From positions 1 to 64,000 of the forward strand of contig JAWQEG010002496.1 of the NCBI GenBank assembly GCA_033782935.1: a DNA stretch of 64,000 bases. Direction: 5' to 3'. A program made the position numbers and the translations under genes. This document shows positions 22,022 through 35,800 of the stretch, piece after piece (within the stretch, counting starts at the first letter, position 1; the number at the start of each line of letters is the position of its first letter). A model generated the notes under the pieces. That model saw nothing but the letters and a program-made list of their open reading frames with translations, was not told the origin of the DNA and searched no databases. The stretch is from Petrolisthes cinctipes. Lineage: Eukaryota > Arthropoda > Malacostraca > Decapoda > Porcellanidae.

Positions 22022-25000
22022 CTATGGGGGTAACATATCCTTCCTGAAGTGACAAGTGAGGTGTTGCTTAATGGCTTCAGCTCGCTGCTGGGAGATATTA
22101 CACTTCTGTTTCATGTCCTCTGTTGAACTGATAAGAGAATTATAAGTATATGGTACAGTTTATAATATTAATAATGTACTGTAGCCTATCTGCATATCTA
22201 ACTGGAGGTCATGGTGACTTTGTAATGAAAATTATGCAAGAACATTCATGGTGTTGACGATGGCATGGTACTGGTACAATGGCTCTTGTTTGTCTATGGA
22301 CCCATTGTACCGGTATCACACCATTGTATGCACCATGAATGTCCTTCAATACCGCCCTGTATGTCACACCAATTAGGAATGAAGTTACATTTTATTAACT
22401 TTACTAAAAACTGTATTCACTTGCAAATAATGTCACACACATTTAGGAATTTAGAGAGTCAAGCACTAATATAGTTAATGTCAGCATTTCTTGCAATTTA
22501 AAACACACTTGCTGCATAAAGAAGCTAACTAATATAAGACAGGGTAATTTTGGACTAGTGTTCATTTCAGGCATTTCTGGATGCATGATAAATGGAATAC
22601 TGGGAATGTAAACACTGAGAATAAAGCTTAAATTATGTTATGAAGAGTTTGTACAGTATGTCACTAATACAAATTTCAATATGAATACTGTAGTATGCAA
22701 AAATGTGTGATTTTTCTTAACTTTACAAGCTCTGATTTTTTAGGACAAATGAGGACAGGTGTATGAAAGTACTGTAGATCAGATTAATGTATTTTACAGT
22801 AAAATCCATTAATGAAGTTCCTTCATATCTGTAATATCATTGATACACTAAGTACTGTATAGCATTTTGTTGTTTTCTCAATATACAGTACAGTAATGAC
22901 TAGAAACTTTTATTGTCATATTCATGCTGGTGACAGTGTCTGGTGAGTATAGTAAGACCTGTCATATTAAGGAGCTCAATAAGCATTTAACAGAGCTACA
23001 CCAGGCTTATTTAAATTATTAAGTATAGTATAAACAACTGCATTTTCATATTCCTAAATTAAGAATGCAATAAAAACTTGATATTCTGTAATTATTCCCA
23101 TTATTATTTTACATACAGTATGCAAATGTACAAAACTCCAAGAAATCTTTCTTAGTGAACATACCTGTTGATGAAATCTGCAATGGTGGTGAAGTTATGA
23201 GCAAAGGTCAGAGCTGTGGCTATACTTATGTGAGGTAGTGACCGGTAGAAATTTATTACCTGCAAACATAAATAAACATATTTCATAAAGACAAAATTGC
23301 ATAATTTCATTTAAATCTACTAATTAACCCCAAACTAGGTGGACTACATATTATGTATATACAGTATACCATTATCAGTACGTCACTATACCCAATCCAT
23401 CCTTTTCACCTGTTTGAGTTTGTTGATGTCTTGAGGAAGGACTGGGATACTGTAGCCTTTGGTTCTCTCTTGTTCCATCAGCTGGGCCAACACACTCATT
23501 GTTTCCTCTGTGTAAATTATAAGAGGATACTAAGACCTGTTTACCCCAATCTAAACAGTACAGTACGTTGGTTGTTCACTGGTATCCAGCACATACAACA
23601 ATACTTAAGGGGATAGTATACTTTTCATTCACTGGAGTACCTTGATTCCTCCAAAATATACCACGGAACAGGATCAGATCTGTCTATCTATAGCTCTGGC
23701 GCCTCTTTCCCTCCGGGAACTCTCCCCAAGGGGGTGGCCACAGCAGAAGTGCCTCCAGTTCTCCCTGTTCCAACATTACCTCCTTACTTGGCCAAGCCCT
23801 ACTCTGCCCCTCACGTTTCTCTCCTTTACATACTCTTCCACTCTGTTCTGCCATCTAACCGGAGGTCTGCCTCTCACACCAGGTCCCACAACTTCACTTT
23901 CATACACCTTCTTTACAAACTCCTCACTTTGCATTCTCTCTACATGTCCATACCATCTCAATGTATTATGCTTCACTCTCTCAACCACTCCACACTCAAT
24001 ACCAATTTTCCTTCTCACTCATACCACATCTCTCATACACACTCTCATTACTTTCTCCATCCCACCTCGTAAGTCCACATGCTCCTCTTAAGTAACTCAT
24101 TTCCACTGCACCTATTCTAGACTAATGAGCCCTACTCCATGTCCATGTCTCTGACCCATATGTCAGTGTTGGCAGGGTTATACTATTTCGTAGTCCCCTT
24201 TTCACTTCTATACTCACACTTCTACCCTCCATAATCCTCCCCAGTGATCCTATGACCTGTCTACCCCTCATTGATCTCTCCCTAATTTCTCCTTCCATAC
24301 TTCCATGTTTACAGAATTCCTCTCAATGATAATTACATATACCTTTTTAGAAATTGTGTGGTATTTTTTTTACCAGGGAATCATAATAGTATCTTCAGGA
24401 CATAAGAGGTAAAAACACACCACTAACCTTGATCACTGGAGTAAAGAAGTTTGACATGGGAAACTTGTACAAAGGCACAGGTGAGTGTATCAAGGTATCT
24501 GGATCGCTTGGAGGAAGGTGAGGAATGAGGAACACTTCCCATCTCTCTGTCTGTCTCCACTAACACCACAGGACGGTCATACATTTCCAGTAGAGATTGT
24601 AAAGTGGTTACCAGGTGTCCTCGCTGCTGCTGACTGCTGAACACTGCAAAACACACACCATCCTCAAACCACCATTTCCTTTTATTTTTTCTCTCTCAAG
24701 GGATTGGAAGCCCAGGCCTAGTGAGTGAAATGTAAGATATCATAAAGACAGACAAAGATACTGGTACAGAATAATCAGTGAAATGGGTTACATTCACAGT
24801 CGAGCCCACAAAAACTGCATTTTTTCACAGCTTGCAAACATCTGTTCTTCAATATTTTCTTTGTGTCCCTTCCCTTCCCTCTTGTCTCTTTCCATACTAA
24901 TTTCTATCCAGTACTTCTAAACCCTTCATCATCCAATATACTGCTATCATTTCATCTCATTTTCTACTCTGTTCCAACACTTTTCATCTCTGGCTTTTTT

Positions 25001-26837
25001 ACATCTTTTGATTATGAGAACTGATATATAATACATAGTGAGAGAATAACTACAGCATAAAAAAGAAAATATTGACAGTGTTATCATTGGGGAGCCAAAA
25101 CGAACAACAAAACAACTACCAGAAAAGGAGAGCCTGACAACAGCCATGCGTGTAGAGATAACGTAGTGAGCTGGTGAGATAGAGAGAACTGCTGTGTGAG
25201 CTCCATGTTGAAGCCTCAGACCAGTCACAATACATCCACTATGACCAAGTTCTCCAGGATCCACCAGTACAACTGGTGGGCAGCGCTGTGTCAATGTCTG
25301 CAAGGTAATGAGGTGGAGAGTTATTAGAGAGCATAATAAATACACTCTTAAGGACCCTCTGACAGTGTATGGGAATTGGAGGCTTCTGATTCCTCCTGTC
25401 TATACCACGAAACACACTAGAAAAACAACAATAAACAAAGTTTTGTTCTTAGAATATGCTAAGTAAATACTGTACTGTACCTCCTTATGTCATGCCCACC
25501 CTTTCCATTTTACAGTACTGTATAACATAGATGTAAAGCTGTTTATATTACCTTGGTGCTGGTATTTGGCTGTGATAAGGAGAAGGTTTCCTGACTTGCT
25601 TGGAATGTTTCTGGCCGTCCATTTCCCTCAGGGGTGTAGGATGAATGATTTGGTACAGACTTAGATGATGTCACAGCAGTGGTAGGCAAGGAGGTAGAAG
25701 GTTTACTTTGCAATTTACTTACACTTATAGTAGAAGGCATACATGTGACAGAGGGGGAAACTGTTGATGATTCTATAGTTTCCTTCTGTTGTGGTCTAAT
25801 AATGGCCATGGGAACTTTTGGTGTTTGACTACTTGTGTATGGAGAAGGTTTTGAGTATTGATCTGGTGAGGTATTAATGACTATTGGAGCTTTCAGTGTG
25901 GGTTTCTTTTGTGAGTTATAATTAGCTGTGATATTATGTTCTACCATGGGAGTATTCTGTGATGCATTTCTTGGGTATTCTGTGTAAGGTGATGACACTA
26001 CATTACTACTTCTTTTCTTGTCCCCTTCCAATTCATCATCATCATCATCACTTGATGAGTTTTGTATTAATATTCTCTTTCTTGCTCCTTTACCACCTGT
26101 TATTGAATTCTTCTCCTTGGTGCTAGCCTTGTTAAGAATAGCCTGAAACCAACAGAAAAAAATTTACAATATCTGTTTTAGACACACAATTCATGCACTG
26201 TACAATATGCTTTACTAGGTAACCCATCACTACTCCAATGTAGGCATAATCTTGGTGAATAAAATATATGAGTCTTCTGTATCAAATGAATCTGTGAATG
26301 CAAACACTGTGTATAATGTAGGTTAGGTTATTCCTCCAAAGTATGTCAGGAAACATGACCAGATTAATTAAAATAATCATGGCTGTTGCTTGAAATTGTT
26401 TTGAGGAATCAATTGCTCCAGATTTACCACCAACACTGTTCTTCAGAAGGGAATGGTGCATTACAGCTAGGATAAAAATATACAAACACACATTAGTTGC
26501 TCCAGATTTACCACCAACACTGTACTACCCCCTTAAAATATCAGAGCACAAAGATATCTCCCACCAAATACTTGCTACTGATGAAGTGTTACCTGATGTA
26601 TGATAGGGTCCTCAGCCAACATGGAGTCTCCTACATACTCAGTGTCATACTCGATATGACTGTTATCAACCACGAAGCTGTCGTCACTCTGTACAAGGTA
26701 AGACATACAGGGTGTTATTATTAACATTCTTCTTTAAGGAAAAAGCCTTTCGTCACAAAATTTGCATTGCAAAATAATAGGAACTGAGCAACGAAGAGAA
26801 CTTTTTCTTAAAGTATAATAATACCACCCAGAGTATC

Positions 26838-26869
<32 letters not shown>

Positions 26870-29800
26870 CATTCATCATCATCATCATCAGACCTCCGGT
26901 TTAATGGCAGAACAGAGTGGAAGAGTATGTAAAGGAGAGAAACGTGAGGGGCAGAGGAGGGCTTGACCAAGTAAGGAGGGAGTGTTGGAACAGGGGAAAC
27001 TGGAGACACTTCTGCTGTGGCCACCCCCTTAGCAAGAGATGGCAACACGTACCATGTCCAGAGTACCATGGCTCTCATCAGTATCATGGATGTCTGGTAG
27101 ACGTGGTGGTGGTCGGAAGCGCTGGTACTCAACTTCATCACGATTAGCTACTGACTGAAGGTACACTGCTTTCATGCTGTAACACACAGGGCATCAAGAA
27201 CAGTGCAGTATACTGTAGTACAATCATAAGCAAACATCTGGTAATCACCCAAATCATTAGTTCTTGGGACATAAAGAGCCATTTGAGCATCATCATTATC
27301 AATACAGTACCCCATTTCCCTTTATCCAAGTGTGGGGGTTGGCTCAAGAGAGAATGGAAAAATGTGATCAGAATACAGGAGACAGAAATACCCAGTAAAA
27401 TGGGTCACACACACATTCACTCCTCCATTCAAGCCCATAAACTTCTCAGCTCCTTCACCAAAATAATTTCAATCAACCTCAGTAACAAGGAGCTGTTTCA
27501 TGGGCCGTCAAGTTAAAACCAGGTTACCAGCCCTAACATACACTTCTTCTTGTGAATCTTTTCCACTCTTGCCTATCATGCATCTTCTCTTATGCTTCAT
27601 TCATACCTGTTAGTATTAAGAGCTCTGATATTGAAAACATATGTACAGTACTGTATATATAAATATAAGTTTAGGGTGTACTAACTCAACAGCTGGGTCC
27701 TGGGAGAGCTGAGTACAGTCATCAACAAAGCTACTGTCCAATTCTCCCTCACAGTCTGTCTCATCGCTGGAAACTTCATCCCCATCATGTGATACCTCAG
27801 CCTCTGTCTCTAGGAAGGCTTTTGTTGTCTTTTGCTGTGGTAGTGGAAAGCAAAACAAAGTACATGAGCAATTTTTTCCTTCAATTATAACTAAGCAGAA
27901 ATGGATTATAAAGTCGAAAATTTACAGTAATGGTACTGTAATACTAATACAGTAACCCCTCGTTTTCCACTGTTATTATGGGTATGTATTGCACTGTTTG
28001 TAATGAACCTGTGTACAGTAAACCCTCTTTTTACATTACACACCTTAAACTCTGTGGATAATATGAGTTTTCTGTACATGAATTTATGGAAGATAGTCTA
28101 ATACACACCCATAACAAATAAAAAAGGACAAAGGGAACTAAAGGGTTGTTGTTGTTATTGAAGTTCCTCAAGCTGTCTGGCCGAGCGGCCTCGAGCCCCT
28201 GAGGAAAGCCATGGCCTAATCCAGGCTTTCCCATAGTGCCCTCAAAGGGTGTATGTTGTGTTGTTGGTGAGTGTGGTTGTGTGCTTTGCAGTCTTCCAAT
28301 ATGTGTTTAATAGAGTAGGCCTATGGTGCTATGTTGCATCCTGGACAGGCATTCACAAGAGCTCCATCCAGCCTCTTCTGATATGTCAGAAGGGCTGGAT
28401 GGTGGCTGTATTGCAGCCTGGCCAGGTGGATTCTGTCCTCACAGGGAAGGGAGGATTCAGATGGATGGATGTCAGGATGTGCAAGCAGCTGAATGTTGTT
28501 CTTGAGTGTTTGGATGGATTGGTGAGTGATTTGAGTATGGATATGTTTTTGGAGACTGGTTTGAGGTGGGTGGGGTGTTAGAGATGATATTTTGTGTGTG
28601 GTAACGTGTACTGGGTGTTGTTTTGATGTTCCTTGGCATGTGTGAGTGTTCTGCCATGTAGTCTAGTGGGTGGTGTGGGTTTGAGGAGGCTGCAGCAAGT
28701 GTTTGTGTGCCTCTCATGTCAAGGTGGTCCTTGATCTTGAGGACTTTGGTTTCATGGTGAAGGTGGTCTGTAGGTGTGGTAGCTGTGCAGCCTGTGATTA
28801 TCTTCTGGGCTCTGTTCTGTATGGTCTGAAGGGTGTTGAGATGTGTTTCAGTTAGGTTTGAGACCCAGGCTAAAGGGTTAACAAGGTTACTAAACAGATA
28901 ATGATAACTTACCCTTCGCATTTTTTTTATGGGTTGATCTCTCTTATCCACATTATTATTCTCCTTTTTCTGTTTCTGCTTTAGACACTCTATTTCTGAA
29001 TCCTCCACAAAATCACCATCATCATCCTCATCTTCAACAGCACTCACACCGATTGCATAGTTCCTGTTTCTAAGCTTGTTCCCAAAACACAAACTGTTGT
29101 CACTACTGGAGGAATTTAATGAAGTTTTGGTGACATTGGAAACAGTGGTGAGGAATGAATCTTCATCGTCTGACTCCACAACCTGTCCACACTTTCTCTT
29201 CCTTCTCTGCCAAACATGTGATTCATCTTGTGTGGGGTATAGGATGGATCTCTCAGAAGCCTCCAGTACCGGTACTTTAGTTAACTTGTTGGCTTTTGAA
29301 CTCATTTCTTGATTATGTGACTGGAACTTTATCAATTTTGGAGTTTTGGGGGATGTGCATGAATTCTGTTCTCCTGTGTATTCTGAGCTGTTAATTCTTT
29401 GAAATGGATTCTTAGAAATTTTATCAGAAGTTGTAAGACTCCCACCTCCTAAATGTACCCCTTGTCCATGCCCCTGTAATATTGAGCCTGAAGAAGGTAT
29501 TGGAGACAGAACAGAACCCCCTTCTCTTGTGTGGTCTGACCTACTCTTTTCTCCATGAAAGTGTTCAGTATTGATTTTCCCACACTCCTTCCTCATTCTA
29601 AAATTTCCCTCAATATCAGCAAGAAGAGATTCTGACATCTGTTCCAGTTCATCATCTCCCATAAGGTTAAAATCAACACTCAGGTTATGGGAAGTTTGAC
29701 AAGATGTGTTTTGGGATATTTGATGAGTTTTCTTGTGAGATGTCTCATAACTTGTACGATGGGATACCTGATGATGTGGTTTTTGAGACATTTGTTGAGA

Positions 29801-32800
29801 TGGCTCCTGCTCCTTTCTCTTCCACTTGAAAATACTGCTCTTTTGAGGAGTTGATGAGGAAAATTTGGATTCATCAATTTCCTTTAAGTTGATGGAGGGT
29901 AATTTTGTAGCATTCTCAGTGGCCAGTGGATGCCCATCAACTGTATTTAAGTTTTTCTTACAGGCCTTTGTAATAGTGGATATTTTGTTAACATTCTTAC
30001 TGGTATCAAAGGCAGGTTCATTAAATATGTTTGTTTCTTTCTGAGGAGAGTTATCATTCACTAAGTCTATGATTTGTGTTATGCCAAGAAGGGTTGGATT
30101 ACTTTGGTTCACACAACTCTTCTCCTTATTAGGAAAACTTTTATTTGCCTCACTGTGGTGATGTACTTCTTTAGGTAACTTACTATTCACATTATTAAGT
30201 TCATTCCCTTCACTAAAAGTATCCTTCACATCTTTATGTCCACCTTTATTCACTTTATTAATTTTAAGTAATTCTTCTTTTGCCTCATTTTTCATTGTAT
30301 TTATCTCAAGTACTTCAGTGCTTCCCTTATTATTGTTATGGAGTACTTCCCTATTCACTTCATTATCAAAATCTGCCTCATTTATATCAGCAAACAGATC
30401 ATCATCCAGCATGAGGTCAAAGTTAATAGTACTAGTGTGGATACTTGTATCACTATGTACTGTTCCTTGATATACATTTGTCTTTGAAGTCTTCACCAAA
30501 CTTAATTCCACTTCATCATGCTTAGTTTTTAGGGCATGGCTTCCTTCTGCTCCAGTCAGTTTTGTTTTCAACACCTGATTTGCTTCAATGATGTTTGATT
30601 TTGCTGCTATGATTTGATCTTCTTTAGTACCGGTAGCTTTGTTAAGTTCTCTTATCCCAGTTTGATTTGTTTCATTTCCACCTAATTTGGGTTTTATCAA
30701 TTGACTTGCTTCTACTCTCATAACTTTACTCTTGTGTCTTCCAGCATAATCAGTCTCTTCAGTTAGATCTGACATTTGTTTATACAAGTGACATTCTTGG
30801 TCATTATCTTGGATTGGTACCTGCATGAGAGATGAGCTACCGGCATCCCTGACAGGCATATCCTTTTTATTAGTAACAGATTTGGCTTCGCTGGATAATC
30901 TATGAGAGAATTTTCTGGCATTCTTATCATCACTGTCACTGAATAAATCAAAGCTACCATCAATGTTTCTTTTTGAATTTGCATTCAGGTCTGCCTTACA
31001 TTTTGAAACATCTGTAGACAAAGCATTACTGTCTTTCAGTTTACACTCTGTGAAAGTAAATTCACTTAACTTGGATCGTATTTTACTCCTTTGACTAAAC
31101 AATGGTGGCAAGATTTTTACTTCACCTTTGTCCTCAGCTTTCTCAATCCCTGTACCTTTGTCTTTACTGCTATTTTCAATGAGAGTTTTATCTTTACTTA
31201 TATTCAATGCACATGTATCATTATTTCTAAGGTTCCCTATACTTTTACCTTTAGATTTATCATTGATTATATTTTTCTCATTTTCTGTATATTTTTCTTC
31301 TGTTCTTTCTTTCACCTTATCTCCTATCAGATCTTCATCACATAATATATTCATATCACAAGAGCTCTCTCTTACACTCGAAATTGACAAATGGCTAACA
31401 GGTGGCGTGTCCACTTTGAAGAGGCGTTTAGCATTGACCTTTGGAGTGGAGGAATAGAGGGGAATGTTGGTGCGGACTGGCTTCTTGTACGTCGAGCTAA
31501 AGATGGGAGAAATCTCTTCTACTTCCAAGGTATTATGCTTGGTGTCAGGAGGCTTACAAGGAGTGGCAAGGAATGTGTTCTGTTCCCTGGTCTCTCTCAA
31601 TACTCCAGCTTTATCATCTTGTTCTTCAAAAGCGTGTTCAACTGATATCCTCTTGCTGGAAATTGGAGACACTTCCTGTACCTCAGCATCAATGTTTGAA
31701 CACACAACTCTTGTATTTTCTTCAATTATGTGCAGATCTTTACTATTTACTCTTTCTCCACCTGTATTTAAGCTTGTACTCTTTGCCCTGATATCAAATC
31801 TTTGTGAGCTTCTACTGTTTAAGTTTCCTTCATTTCTATGCAAATATTTCTTGTTAATATTTTCTTGGTGACCATGCAAGTCAGGTAACTCATGGGTGTT
31901 ATTCCTTTGAAGGTCTCTTGTGGTAAACATTAAATTATCTTTGAAAACCTCATCTGTTATATCAAGGTTGGATCTATTGTTACCATCAAGTACTTTACCT
32001 CCTTGTGACTTACAAACTCCATCATAAACTATGTCTTTATTCTTTAAGCTATCAAGTGCTAAATTTGCATTTTTTAATTCTTTGCTTCTATTTTCAACAC
32101 TACTAAGAGGGGAATGACAATGGTCATCCTCTCCTTTATCTTCACCTTCCATCCATACATTATATGCTAATCTGTTTTTATTTTTCAGCCAATCACCACA
32201 CAGGCTGAGAACCTCTGAGGGGCTGTCTGGTTCATCAATCTCACTGTCAGTGTTAGAGGCATCATTGGGTGGTGTACGAACCCTAAAAGGACGCAGGATC
32301 TGTGGTTGTAGGAGGAAATCCATCTCAACTGGCCAAGACACTGCAGCTGGCACTTCCTCATAGCACAGCTTTGGATTTGATTTCCTCTGAGCCATTCTAC
32401 CATTGTCTTCATTTTCATTTGTAGCATTCACTTTATCAAAATTGGCACCACTAAGGTTTTCTTCATTTGCTTTGTCAATCTTGGGATTTCCACGTGCAAT
32501 ATTTTTGGTGCTGCTGTTACCTCCATCTTTGGCCTCATCTTGAAACACTGATTCTGCACATAAACGGATGTTTATATAATCATCTGACAGACAGATCACA
32601 TCATCATCATCATTCACAATTTTGCTGTCAATTCTTACCGGTACTTGACATTTTTTCTCAGTTTCCTGAATATTCTGATCTTGAAAATCAAAAATATTTT
32701 CCTCATCTTTCTCACTTAAATCTGACACTTTCCTATCCTTCTTTACACTGGATACACACTTATCCTTAAAATCCTGCATACCATCTGGGAAGTCTGAACC

Positions 32801-35800
32801 ATCCTTCTCCTTATCCTTCATTTTGGGGTTTGATTTCTGACTTAGCATATGTGTGATGAGAGAGGACTGGATGGGATGCACTCTTTTCCTTCCCTTGGAC
32901 ACTTTCCCTTTTGTACCAAATTGTTTTCTTTCCTTGTTTGATGGTCCTGCTTCACTGTGTTGTAATGATGATGTATGGCTTGTGGACTTGGATTTTATGG
33001 TGGTGAATAGTGATGGCCGATCCAAAGTGCATCCTGTAAACAAAACAATGATCAAACTACACATAAAGACTGAACACTGTGGGTGGTATTGTTAAACAAC
33101 TTCTTTGAAGAAAAGTTCTCTTCGTTGCTCAATTCCTATTATTTTGCAATACAAATTGGGTGATAAAGAGTCTTTTCATCGAAAAGAAGTTTAATAATAC
33201 AGTGTACAACCCTGTATCTTCTACTGTTCAGGTAGAGTTGGCAGGCCACTTGAGATCATATTATTCATATAATTTTTTTTTTTCTCTGTCTGTTGTGGAA
33301 AAACCTGTGCATACATAATTGGTTGGTGTACAGTCGCGCACCACAATCCCTAGCCCACCTGAATCAAAGCACGAGATCTGGAGCAGGTGGTTTCCGGATG
33401 ACAGCCCACCCAAAGCCTCCATTGGTTCGAACTGTGTGTGGCCTCGTGATGGTTTGGGTGGGCTGTCGTCCAGAAACCGCCTGCTTCAGATTTCGGGCTT
33501 TGACTCGAAGTGGGCTAGGGATTGTGGTGAGCGACTGTACACCTACCTGGGATTGAGTACATCTTATTCATTAAGCTTAAGAGTTTGTATTACTATTGAA
33601 AGCTTTTTCCTGTGAAATTTAATTTGATCTGGCATTAGTTCAAATACCGGTATATTACCTAAGATGAGCTATGTAGTTTATAGGCAGAGTTAAATTATCT
33701 TCAAACTTTTAGATGTCAGCATTGCTTCCCTTATATAAAGAAAGTCATCTTGTGATGGAAATAGAAATCACTGTTTTAACTCACCAGTATCCTTATCATG
33801 GCCGGAGACATAACCCATATCAAGAAATGAAGCCATCTCCAAGCCATAGGGATCATCTCCTGGGTCAAGGTGCTGCTGTAACCCAGTGAACTCAGCTAGA
33901 TGGACCAGTGTTTCAGACCGTGAGGTGTGACCCAGTGTGTGTGTGGACTGGGCTGTTGTTTGCCAGGGGTGGTAAGTTCCCAGGTTGATGGTACGCTTGT
34001 CTACTATTGTCCCACTCTCCTTATCTGTCACAGTTAAGGAGGTAGTACAGTGTTGGTAAATCTGGAGCAACTGATTCTTCCAAGCTATTCCAAGCAACAG
34101 GCCACCATTATTTTTGTTCATCTGGTCTTGTTTCCTGGTATACTTTGGAGGAATCAAGGCACTCCAATGTACCAAAAGTAAACTAAAACCTTAAGAGTTG
34201 AGTAGCTTGGATTAGGTAACACTACAGTTAGATTTCCTCTTGGTCACAATGAATCTCCACTGCTGATATCACACAGGGTCTGTATGCAAGAACTTTCATA
34301 GTGTTGACGATGGTGTGGTTACTGGTACGATGACTGTAGTGCGTCTATGGAATCGTCGTACCGGTACCACGCCATCATCAACACCATGATTGTTCTTGCA
34401 TATGGCCCAGGGTACCAACCAACTAAACTAACTAACTAAATTTCGCTGTGGGCATCACTGTTAGCTTGAAAAAAACTGACCCCAATATGCAAAGAAATTG
34501 AGAAGAGAAAACTGATATACAGACTTGGAATACATTCAGCATTAACATTAGCATAGATTAAGTGAAATTAGGTTGGCAATGGCTGCAACAAGTCAGATAA
34601 GTGAGGAATGAGAAATCCCACTGTGAAAATAGGAGCTGCAAAACGGATTGAAAAGAAGTAGAAACCTGTATTACCCTTTACTCCTTCATAATTATAAACT
34701 ACTATTACTGTATGAGAAAACATATTTACCATGGTGACTGAGACACATTAATAAAGGGTGAGGTAAGTTCTTTACTTCTTCTTGGGGTACCTTCAAGTTC
34801 TTTCTGTACCAGTCCCACTCTTCTCGTGACATCAAACTCTGCTTTACTACAGCTTTCTGTAAAAAAAAATCCCATATTTCAACTCTCTATGCTTAAATGA
34901 CCAAATTATTATTATTATTTTTCTCGGATGTTTAAACAGCTTTAACCACTACAAAACTGAACAATAGGCAAAAACATTCATGGCATTGACGATATCGTGG
35001 TACCAGCATGACAACTCCATAGACACAATACAGAGCCATTGTATCGTACCAGTACCAAGCCATCGTCAACACCATGAATGTTCTTGCATACTACCCTAAA
35101 GCTCATCATGGTTCGAACTGCAGTCCGCCAATTGACTAGCCTTGTTACCGAGGGTGGTATTATTAAACTTACTCTTCGACAAAACTAAATTTGTCACTAA
35201 ATTTGCATTACAAAATAATAGGAACTGAGCGACGAAGAGAACTTTAGCTTGAAGGATAAATTTAATAATAGCAGTATAGGATACCTAGAATCTTACCATC
35301 TTACTGGTGGAAGAACTAGACTTAGTGAGGAAGGAAGTTATACTGTTGCTGCTTGATGAAGTTTTCTTCCTGCCCCTCACTGCCTGAGTCTTCCATGTTC
35401 CCACCTTCATGTATAGCTTCATACACACTGGTGTCATACCTGTAATAAGCAAATACAGTATTCCATGAAACTATAAAGTAATGCCTTGACAATATACTGG
35501 TAAAGGGGTAATACACTTTTGGTAGATTGGAGCACCTTGATTCCTCCAAAGTATGCCAAGAAACAGGACCAGGTTAGCCAAAATGATGGTGTCCGGTAGC
35601 TTGGAATAGTTTGGAGGAATTAGTTGCTCCAGATTTACCAACACTGTAATACCCCCTTAAGATGAGCTATGCTGCTACAAACAAACTCCCTATGAAAAAC
35701 AGACAATACTATTATAGGTAAAAGTGTGTTAAAGAGAGATATTCCTTACTGTGATTATTCTTACTTAATTTCCCAAAATATTGATAAATATTATGAATGG

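Noticed and set aside
23642..24091. Plus-strand Ser/Thr/Pro-rich ORFs at 23.6-24.1 kb
   Set aside because: They are antisense to a decayed LINE whose recognisable protein lies on the minus strand.
27950..28045. Possible pogo/Tigger end (ACAGTAACCCCTCGTTTTCC)
   Set aside because: No convincing inverted partner; the similar AGTAAACCCTCTTTTT at 28017 is in the same orientation, and the LINE insertion nearby obscures limits.
28472..28912. The last ~147 codons of the 1530-codon minus-strand ORF as part of FANCM
   Set aside because: A strong donor (GTAAGT) ends the exon at 28913, the next exon joins in phase, and the extra codons match a LINE reverse transcriptase.
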